A stretch of 64,000 bases of DNA from Pseudomonas fluorescens (GTDB lineage Bacteria; Pseudomonadota; Gammaproteobacteria; Pseudomonadales; Pseudomonadaceae). The notes beneath the pieces are model-generated. The model was not told the DNA's origin, ran no database searches, and saw only the letters and a program-made list of their open reading frames with translations. Location of the stretch: contig NZ_MRST01000021.1 of NCBI RefSeq assembly GCF_001902145.1, positions 237,388 to 301,387 of the forward strand, in the 5' to 3' direction. Position 1 is the first letter of the stretch. Each line of letters begins with the position of its first letter. The position numbers were made by a program, and so were the translations under genes. Below are positions 15,952-23,100 of the stretch, piece after piece.

Positions 15952-16713
15952 ATGTCAGCGTTGGTCAATCAGTTAGTCGCTCAGGTCATTGGCCTGGAAG
16001 TAGGGTTACTGAGCTGCCAGGCTCGCCTCGCCGCCGTCACTGACGATGAAGCCTTGCATGATTTGCGCACCACGGTACGCCGCCTGCGCAGCCTGTTGCG
16101 CCCTTTGCGCGGGCTGCCCGGTGTCGAACAGCTTGAATTGGCCGCCAGCACGGTTGGCCAACTGACTACGCCGCTACGCGACCGAGAGGTGTTGGCGGCG
16201 TATTTGCATCAGCACGGCTATCACGACGCGGCTGATCGGCGCCTGCGTTTGCAGCCTCAGGCTTACCGCCAAGTGGCGCAAAGCCCGGAGCTGGCGCACT
16301 TGCTGTTGATCCTGGATGCATTCCCGCGCTTTATCCGCGCATCCCAGCACCAGAAACTGCTCAAGGGCTTGCGCTCGCTTATCCAGAAACGCCTGGCCAA
16401 GCAATGGCAGGCACTCGATGACGCCCTGAAAGATCCCGATCATGATCGCCACCGGCTACGGTTGTTGATCAAGCGTGTGCGCTACGCCGCCGAGGCGTAC
16501 CCCGAACTGGACAAGTTACCCGCCAACGCCTTGCCGCAATTAAAGAAAGCCCAGGGCGCACTGGGTGACTGGCATGACTGTTGGCAGTGGCTGGCCCAGG
16601 CCGGGCACGAGCCAGACCTGCAACCCTGCGTAGCGGTGTGGCAGCGCACCATGCTCAAGGCGCAAGGCAAGGCCGACCGCGTGCTGGATACACTCAGCGC
16701 CGAATGTTTTTAA
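15952..16713 (+). CDS. CHAD domain protein
   Basis: 253 residues, almost all helical with many conserved His and Arg residues: ALHDLRTTVRRLRSLLRPLRGL near the N-terminus, LRDREVLAAYLHQHGY, DHDRHRLRLLIKRVRYAAEAYPEL, and ALGDWHDCWQWL near the end. This repeated His/Arg pattern on helices defines CHAD (conserved histidine alpha-helical domain) proteins, which bind polyphosphate. No CYTH triphosphatase domain is fused to it. The start has a purine-rich GAGGGCAGG just upstream. It follows a lipoprotein gene and precedes a thioesterase gene; no functional link is clear. Confidence 0.9.
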   Translation: MSALVNQLVAQVIGLEVGLLSCQARLAAVTDDEALHDLRTTVRRLRSLLRPLRGLPGVEQLELAASTVGQLTTPLRDREVLAAYLHQHGYHDAADRRLRLQPQAYRQVAQSPELAHLLLILDAFPRFIRASQHQKLLKGLRSLIQKRLAKQWQALDDALKDPDHDRHRLRLLIKRVRYAAEAYPELDKLPANALPQLKKAQGALGDWHDCWQWLAQAGHEPDLQPCVAVWQRTMLKAQGKADRVLDTLSAECF

Positions 16714-16802
16714 ACCGGTCCGGTTTTTGGCCGGAATAGGCGCTGTGCCTGTGCAATTCGATGGTTAAGATTCCTCCACGACTTTCTTGAAGTGAGGTCG
16801 CC

Positions 16803-17600
16803 ATGCGCTTTAGTGATTTGCTCGACGCTGCCCGTAGCAATCCGCTGGATGTCACCATCCCTGCCGAATGGGCCCAGGGCCGGGCCACCTTTGGCGGCCT
16901 GGTCGCTGCCTTGCAGTACGAGGCGCTGCGCGCCCAGGTGCCGGCGGATCGACCGCTGCGCTCGCTGGCCATCACTTTTGTCGGCCCGGTAGCGCCGGAT
17001 GTACCTGCCAGCTATCAAGTCGAAGTGCTGCGCGAAGGCAAGGCGGTCAGCCAGTTGCTGGGGCGCGTGGTGCAGAACGGTGAAGTGGCGACCCTGGTCC
17101 AGGCCAGTTTTGGCGCCTCTCGCCCCTCCGAAATTGACGTGGCAAGTGAGCCGCCACCGGTATTCAAACATTGGGATGAGTGCCAGGAACTGCCCTATAT
17201 CAAGGAGGTTACCCCCGAATTCATGCGCCACCTGGCAATGCGCTGGAGTGTCGGTGGCCTGCCATTTACCGGCAATAAATCCCGCGACATGGGCGGTTGG
17301 GTACGGTTGCGCGGGGATGTGAAAGAAGAACCTTTGACCGAGGCGCATATCCTCGCCCTGGTCGACGCCTGGCCACCGGCGTTGCTGCCGCACCTGAAAA
17401 AGCCCGCGCCGGGCAGCACCCTGACCTGGACCATCGAGTTCATCCAGCCGCTGCAAGACCTGACCACCCTCGACTGGTGCCAGTACCACGTCAATATCGA
17501 ACACGCCCGCGACGGCTATGGCCACGCGGCCGCTGCCTTGTGGAGCCCGACCGGCGAGTTGATCGCACTCAGCCGCCAGACCGTGGTGGTGTTCGCCTGA
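16803..17600 (+). CDS. Acyl-CoA thioesterase, double hotdog family
   Basis: 265 residues with two hotdog folds in tandem. The first half has EWAQGRATFGGLVAALQYEA, the family helix with the conserved Gly-Gly before the catalytic helix, and RSLAITFVGPVAPDVPASYQVEVLREGKAVSQL. The second half has RHLAMRWSVGGLPFTGNKSRDMGGWVRL and HVNIEHARDGYGHAAAALWSPTGELIALSRQTVVVF. It should hydrolyse acyl-CoA in the cytoplasm; chain-length preference cannot be read. The ATG has GAGGT 5 nt upstream. It ends 10 bp before the convergent Mpo1-like gene. Confidence 0.87.
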   Translation: MRFSDLLDAARSNPLDVTIPAEWAQGRATFGGLVAALQYEALRAQVPADRPLRSLAITFVGPVAPDVPASYQVEVLREGKAVSQLLGRVVQNGEVATLVQASFGASRPSEIDVASEPPPVFKHWDECQELPYIKEVTPEFMRHLAMRWSVGGLPFTGNKSRDMGGWVRLRGDVKEEPLTEAHILALVDAWPPALLPHLKKPAPGSTLTWTIEFIQPLQDLTTLDWCQYHVNIEHARDGYGHAAAALWSPTGELIALSRQTVVVFA

Positions 17601-17609
17601 GCCTGCCGG

Positions 17610-17972
17610 TCAGTGGTGGTGCCGCTGCCGCCAGGCGCGCCACCAGCCACCGCTGAGCACAAAGCGCGGGAAGGTCACGAACTGCTCGACCACCAGGCGC
17701 TGCACTGCATCTTTACGATCGCTGAACGGCTCACTGGCCTGGGCTTCCAGGCTATGGCCATGACGTTGCAATGCCAGGCCCGCGACAATACCAATCACGC
17801 CGACGGCGAAGCTGGCCAGGCTGAAGCTGAACACGCCCGACACGATCAGCAGGAAACCGACGATAAACAGCGGCACGGCAATCAGGTGCAACGCCAGGTT
17901 GGTCGGGTGCTGATGGTTTTGTGGGTACTGACGCCATTGCCAGGCGGGGAGATTGGGGTGACGTTTGCCCAT
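17610..17972 (-). CDS. Mpo1-like / DUF962-type membrane protein
   Basis: 120 residues: a polar N-terminus with YPQNHQHPTNLALHLIAVPLF, two hydrophobic segments (about 29-48 and 52-68), then RHGHSLEAQASEPFSDRKDAVQRLVVEQFVTFPRFVLSGGWWRAW. The spacing of conserved His and Asn residues (NHxHPTNxxLHxxxxPL, then HxxE near the second helix) matches the Mpo1/YGL010w (DUF962) family. Yeast Mpo1 is an iron-dependent dioxygenase of 2-hydroxy fatty acids; the bacterial role is unproven. Some genomes call this gene a terminase, which the sequence does not support. Confidence 0.75.
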   Translation of the reverse strand: MGKRHPNLPAWQWRQYPQNHQHPTNLALHLIAVPLFIVGFLLIVSGVFSFSLASFAVGVIGIVAGLALQRHGHSLEAQASEPFSDRKDAVQRLVVEQFVTFPRFVLSGGWWRAWRQRHHH

Positions 17973-18089
17973 GGTGGTGAATCCTCTGTCCGTTGAAACA
18001 ACTTGAACAGAGTTTAGGTTGAGGTGGGCGAGGTGGCGAATTGGGGCTGGCTATGGGGCTCATAGGCTGCAATTTAGGTGGAGTGACAC

Positions 18090-18479
18090 TCATGCCCAAA
18101 TGACACAGTCATGATCATCCATGTGTACTAAGAACGTCAGCTCGTTATCGGTTATCCAAAACGGATATCCGGTGGTTTCGCCTAACACAGAGGCTAGCAC
18201 TCGAGCGTTTTCCATTCTCCAGGCGCTATACGCTGAGTCAAATACCAGCAGAACCAGGCCATTCCCGCTAATGCGATGCGGCATCTCCTTCCAAAAGTCA
18301 GGGTTGTGTTCGGTGCTTTTCTCGTTCAGTTCGATGGGATCAAGCACATTGCTCTGCGCTTTGAAGAATTTTCTCGTCAGAGAGCTTATCAACAAGTTGA
18401 GTTCGCTCGAATCAAGCTTTCCCGCGTCGAGGTTCAGCGCATTACAGGCTTCGTCTATTTCGTCTTCCAGGTAACTCAT
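18090..18479 (-). CDS. Probable immunity protein of an orphan toxin cassette
   Basis: 129 residues, acidic and cytoplasmic (no signal or membrane segment). N-terminal helix MSYLEDEIDEACNALNLDAG, then a mixed domain with PHRISGNGLVLLVFDSAYSAW and FWITDNELTFLVHMDDHDCVIWA at the C-terminus. I do not recognise the family. Its ATG overlaps the stop codon of the upstream toxin-like frame (TGATG at 18477-18481), the arrangement expected for a toxin-immunity pair. Composition is AT-richer than the housekeeping genes on either side, in keeping with an acquired cassette. Confidence 0.6.
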   Translation of the reverse strand: MSYLEDEIDEACNALNLDAGKLDSSELNLLISSLTRKFFKAQSNVLDPIELNEKSTEHNPDFWKEMPHRISGNGLVLLVFDSAYSAWRMENARVLASVLGETTGYPFWITDNELTFLVHMDDHDCVIWA

Positions 18480-18772
18480 CAGGGGACACCTATTCTGGAC
18501 CGGCTGACAGGAACCAGTTGGAGCAGTATATGGCCTCTTTTGGCTCCTCCGTCGCCTCTCTTTCCAGGTGTTTGATAGCCAATATGAGGTGATTTCGGGC
18601 CTTCTTTACTTGGCACGAGCATAGGATCGTCAATATTCACTTCCGCTCCTCTATTGGGACCGGTTTGTACTCGCCATTCTGTTGGAAATGATTTGCCATA
18701 TTGGTCTTTGCCCCATTTCGATACGCTGTATTCGGTCTTGGGTATGCTCGTCCTGCGAAAAGGCTCATCCAA
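18479..18772 (-). pseudogene. Orphan polymorphic-toxin C-terminal domain, no proper start codon
   Basis: An open frame of 97 codons (TTG first) that continues upstream without ATG or GTG as far as an in-frame TAA near 18834. The protein reads like a secreted-toxin tip: KTEYSVSKWGKDQYGKSFPTEW, GPNRGAEVNIDDPML, then SPHIGYQTPGKRGDGG and RGHILLQLVPVSRSRIG. The GAEVNID-PHIGYQTPGKR pattern resembles C-terminal domains of polymorphic toxins (possibly the family called toxin 47; recalled, not verified). It lacks an Rhs core or any delivery domain, so it is probably a displaced tip that works only after recombination into a full-length rhs gene, or is a relic. The downstream immunity gene overlaps it by one base. 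Confidence 0.6.
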
Positions 18773-18845
18773 ACCATCGGTGGGAAAGCGTAGCGCCGCG
18801 GGTTCGAATGAGGAAGGAATGCCAGTCAGTTAAACGCAGATCCCC

Positions 18846-18934
18846 TGTGGGAGCGGGCTTGCCCGCGAAGGCGGTGTGTCAGTCACGGCATCTGTTACTG
18901 CACTACCGCTTTCGCAGGCAAGCCAGCTCCCACA
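18846..18934. repeat. REPIN with two different REP subtypes as arms
   Basis: The left arm is TGTGGGAGCGGGCTTGCCCG..., the right arm is ...GCAGGCAAGCCAGCTCCCACA. The outer 7 bp pair perfectly but the cores belong to two REP variants (GCGGGCTTGCCCGC and GCTGGCTTGCCTGC), so internal pairing contains mismatches. Confidence 0.85.
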
Positions 18935-19111
18935 TTTGATCTTCGTTGCGTTGAGCATTGCGTTCGCTTGACTGATCGGCACCAAGGCTTGCCCCCGATG
19001 TTGTTGGGTCAGTTTGCACATGCATTGGCTGGTTCACAGCTATCAGGGTCAAGTCCCATCCCATATTCGATATTCAGGGGGTTTAGGGTAAGGGGACTTA
19101 CCTGAATGTCA
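18935..19111. other. Intergenic spacer in the toxin island
   Basis: 177 bp containing REP-like debris (CTTGCCCCCGAT near 18990) and a small hairpin GGTAAG GGGA CTTACC (19087-19102) just downstream of the DUF6896-like gene. No gene is evident. Confidence 0.5.
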
Positions 19112-19522
19112 TCAAGACTGTATGAAGTACAAATTAGATGTGGATCCTTCGATTTTCTTGGCTTTGCCCTTTTTTAGGTACGCATTGAACTCACGTTCCA
19201 AGGCTTGTTTGTCTGTATATTTTTTGTACTTGCTGGGTGTTTCGCGTGCGTACATATACAGCCTCCACGAGTCGAAACCGTCGACCCTATCGTCCGGACC
19301 GTAATCAAAGTCGACACATATTTCAGATAAGTAAACACTGCAACCAATACCGTGCACCTCGTAGGTGACATTTGCAGCGACCGTCCCGCGCTGCGGGATT
19401 TTTTTGGATCGCCACAGACCAATGATATTTTTGGTTCCAAACACTTGCTCAAGTAAGTCGGTAGCCTTTTTTACTTGTTCCAAGTATTCGGTGATCAAAT
19501 TTTCTAGAGTTTGAGCTCTCAT
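19112..19522 (-). CDS. DUF6896-like orphan immunity protein
   Basis: 136 residues, cytoplasmic. An N-terminal helix LENLITEYLEQVKKATDLLEQ is followed by a beta-rich part with YEVHGIGCSVYLSEICVDFD and the motif YGPDDRVDGFDSWRLYMYA, which I associate with the DUF6896 family found next to Rhs and other polymorphic toxins (recalled). A Lys-rich C-terminal part (KYKKYTDKQALEREFNAYLKKGKAKK) follows. No toxin frame precedes it, so it looks like a spare immunity gene kept after its toxin tip was lost or swapped. AT-rich like its neighbours. Confidence 0.65.
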   Translation of the reverse strand: MRAQTLENLITEYLEQVKKATDLLEQVFGTKNIIGLWRSKKIPQRGTVAANVTYEVHGIGCSVYLSEICVDFDYGPDDRVDGFDSWRLYMYARETPSKYKKYTDKQALEREFNAYLKKGKAKKIEGSTSNLYFIQS

Positions 19523-19804
19523 CTTCTTGGCCTTTCTAGTCTGTTCAGTCCTAGTGCATAGCTGTCGGTGCCCTTCAGCAACGTGAGTGAAAAGGGATGA
19601 GGTGAGAGGGAATAAATTTAATTAATGATTGGACGGTATTAATTTTCTAACATTTATGTTGAGGATTATGGAGCGCTGCCAAGCGCTGATCTGGTCGAGC
19701 TGACTAGCTTTCTACGGCAAGCGGTCTCCACGGAGAGCGGCAAATGGCGGTGCGAACACCATGTGAATATTTTCTTCTCAAGCAGGAAGCTTTGTAGGAT
19801 TTAT
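19523..19804. other. Intergenic spacer with a possible coding remnant
   Basis: 282 bp between two immunity genes. On the plus strand a frame without a start codon runs 19643-19813; it reads protein-like (LVELTSFLRQAVSTESGKW) but is short and overlaps the end of the next gene. It may be a fragment of a lost gene. No promoter or terminator could be assigned. Confidence 0.4.
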
Positions 19805-20170
19805 TTATTTTGATTCACTTGCGTTAGCGTCCAAGTTGTAGTGCTCTAGGCAGCGAAGTAGCACTTTCATAAATTGCTTGTGATTAGTTATTTCATCATC
19901 AAAATAAGTGTCGAAAAACTGAAATACAGATTCGAAATTCTCATCCATATTTAGGTAATGGTGAAGTGTGTCAATATGCCATTGACGCTCTTCGGGTCTG
20001 TAGGATAGAAATTCTGGTTTAGTTAATTTGTCAAAAAGCTCCGTAAGTTCCTTTTCATCATTGATATTTTTTGATGCTATGAAGCGTTCTCTTTCAGGGT
20101 CGTCGTAATTTTCAATGCTGTAGGTGAATAGTAAGCTTTTGATGACTGATAGTTTTGGGGTGAGTTTCAT
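19805..20170 (-). CDS. Cognate immunity protein of the Rhs toxin (predicted)
   Basis: 121 residues, acidic, all-helical in appearance: IKSLLFTYSIENYDDPERERF, DEKELTELFDKLTKPEFLSY, EERQWHIDTLHHYLNMDENF, FQFFDTYFDDEITNHKQF and MKVLLRCLEHYNLDANASES. I do not recognise the family. Its ATG lies 3 bp after the Rhs stop codon and its ribosome-binding site (GGAG) is inside the last codons of rhs, so the two are translated together. Position and length are those of an immunity protein that blocks the variable tip of the Rhs toxin in the cytoplasm. Confidence 0.75.
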   Translation of the reverse strand: MKLTPKLSVIKSLLFTYSIENYDDPERERFIASKNINDEKELTELFDKLTKPEFLSYRPEERQWHIDTLHHYLNMDENFESVFQFFDTYFDDEITNHKQFMKVLLRCLEHYNLDANASESK

Positions 20171-20173
20171 GAC

Positions 20174-23100
20174 CTAAAACTCCGTGTACGCAGTGATTGG
20201 ATTTCCGTTGATATCCAGGATCACAATGGCTTTGCTTTGCTTCCCATATTCAAAATTATTTTTTTTGTATCCTTCGCCAATTATTTTTCCCATATTCATC
20301 GGTTCTCGAGAAGTCTCTAGGTTTGTGTACCTAAGTATAAGTCTGGCACGGTAAATAGCGTTAAGCTGGTCTCGATGGCTGAGGTACCGAGTAGCAGCAG
20401 TAGGTATTTTGGGCTCGCCATCTTTGTTTCCGCCAATGTATCTTTCAATTTCTCCTGTGGTCGGATTTTTACCTGATTGTACTCTTTCAAGTTGAGAACC
20501 GCGTGTTGTCTGCGCGCCGTGCTTCTCCAAAAAATGTGCTCTTGGGAACGCTTGCTCGATCTCTTTCAGACGTCTGTAGGCGTTTGCCTCTGCAAGCTCA
20601 TCAATTCTCGCCTGCCGCTCCGCACGGGTCAGTTGCGGTAGGGCCGGTTCTCCGTGGTTAACACTTGCCGCAGGATTTTGAACGCTAGCACTGGGTTTAC
20701 ACCCGTCACTGTCTGGGCATGAATTCAAGCCTAGCGGGTCTACCCACCCCGTAGGGTTAGGTACATACCGGTACCCATTGATCCCACCCGCCAACTTCAC
20801 CGGATCCGGCGTCAGGTAGCGACCAATATCCGGATTGTAGTAGCGATGGCGGTTGTAGTGCAGCCCGCTTTCCGGATCGAAATACTGCCCTTGAAAACGC
20901 AGCGGATTGTCGATTTTGCCTACGTCGAGCCGGGCGACCTGGCCGTAGGCGCGGTAGTGGGCGGACCAGACGATTTCGCCTTCGGTGTCGGTCAGTTCTT
21001 GCGGAGTGCCGAGGTGGTCGAGTTGGTAGTGGTAGGGCTTGGTCTCTTTTGGGCCGAAACCTTCCAGCAGCGCCAATGGGCGGAAGCTGTCCGGTTCGTA
21101 GAGGTAGCTTCGATGACGTTCCGCGTGATGCTCGGCAATCAACTTGTCGCCTTGCCAGAAAAACTCGGTGGTCTGGCCCTCGACAGTCTTGCTGATGCGC
21201 CGCCCAAATGGGTCGTACCGATAGCTGGCGGTTTGCCCGTTGGGCGTGGTGACGCCAATCAGCCGATGCTGGCAGTCGTAGCGGTATTCCGTGACAAGTT
21301 GCTGGCCCTTACCGCGTCGTTCGCGGATGAGGTTGCCGAAGGCGTCGTAGTCGTAATGGCGGTCGCCCTGGATCATCAGGCGATTCGCCGCGACGATGTC
21401 CGGGCCGGGGCGGTCTTGCATCAGCAGGTTGCCGGCCGGGTTGTGACCGAAGCGTTCCTGTACGTCTTGGGAGTGATCGGCGCGGGTCAGGCGGGCGAGG
21501 GGGTCGTAGTGGTAGCGGTGTTCGCCTTTACGGGTGTCGAGCAGGCGGGTGAGGTTGCCGGTTTTGTCGTAGTCGTATTGGCGTTGGTAGCGGTGGTTTT
21601 GTTGCTGGGTCACCGCGTGGGCGTGTAGGCGGTTTTGCTCGTCGTAGTGGTAGTGGCTGAGCAGTTGGCCTTGTTGGCGCTGATGCTCTCGACCGCTCCT
21701 GAACAGATGTGAGGTGAGTACTTTACCGTTGAGTTCGACGGTGGCGAGGTGGCCGCCTTTGTCGTGGTTGAAAGTCAGGCGGTTGTTGTCCGGTAGGCAC
21801 AGGTTTTTCAGCTGGCCGCAGGCGTCGTAGCCGTAGCGCAGGGTGCCCCAGCCTTGGTGTTCGGCGGTGAGGCGGTTTTGGCGGTCGTACTCGTAGGCCA
21901 AGGCCCAGTGGCCGTCTTCGACGCTGAGGAGGTTGCCTTGGCGGTCGTAGGTATAGTCGACAACGCTGTTATCGGGCAGGGTTTTTCGTACGAGGCGCCC
22001 GGCGTGGTCGCGCTCGTAGCGGGTGATTAGCTGACTGTTATCGTCGCCGTATTCGGTCTTCTCCAGCAGGTTGCCGTTGAGGTCGTAGGCGTAGGCAGTG
22101 CGCTGGCCGTCGAAGCCGGTTTCCTGGCGGATCAGGCCATTGGGGTGGTAGGCGAGTTGGTAGGTTTCGCCGGTTTCGTTTTCGATCTCGGTGAGCAGCA
22201 GCCGAGTGTTGTCGTAGCGGTACTTGATCTGGGTGCCGTCGGCGTTGAGACGGCGGCTGATCAGGTGCAGGCCGTCTGCGTATTCGTAGCCGGTGACGTG
22301 GCCGAGTTCGTCGCGTTCGGCGATGATTTTGCCGTAGGGGTTGTAGCTGAATTCTCGTGTGGCGCCATCTGGTAATACAAGGCGAATCAACCTACCGACG
22401 CTGTCCCATTCATAGACTGTCTGCGCGCCGTGTTCATCCTCACGGGCAACTTGCCGCCCCAGATCGTCATAGCGATAACGCTTGATGCCGCCATTGGGCA
22501 ACTGCTCCTCAAGCAGTTGCCCACGCTCGTTCCACACCAGCCGATGGCAACTGCTGTCGGGATACCAAACCCCAATTAATTGCCCATGTTTGTCATAGCT
22601 GTAGTCAGTCGAATTGCCATCCGGGTCAGTCTTGCGGATGACATCGCCCTGAACACTGCGCTCATATTTCCAGACCGCCTCCCCACGCCTGACAACTCGT
22701 ACAAAACCGTTGTCATGCTCGTAGGACGTTGGCTCATCATCCCCCGGAAACAGCGCCACCAAACGTCCGGCATCGTCATACTGATAGGCCGTCACCGCGC
22801 CCATCGGGTCTTGCTCGACAGTCAGCCGGCCTTGGTCATCGTAGGATTTGTAATGCTGAGCGCCGTCCGGATCGATGCGCTGTACCAGCCGCGCACGGTC
22901 GTCATGAACATAGACTTCCTGGCTACCATCGGCGTTATGCACGGTGACACGCCCGTCATCGCCCCAGGCATAGCGCGTGTCCATCTGCGAAAAACTCGCC
23001 CAATGCCGGACACAGCGTGACGCCTTGCCAGCGCGTTCCCATTCCCAAAAGAAACTCGCCCCACCGGCCAGTTGCCGCTCCAGAATGACGTGCTGATCGT

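Noticed and set aside
18795..18830. GGTTCGAAT, a tRNA T-loop-like sequence at the edge of the toxin island
   Set aside because: No 5-bp T-stem, no acceptor or anticodon arm fits around it, so it is not a tRNA or a tRNA fragment used for integration.
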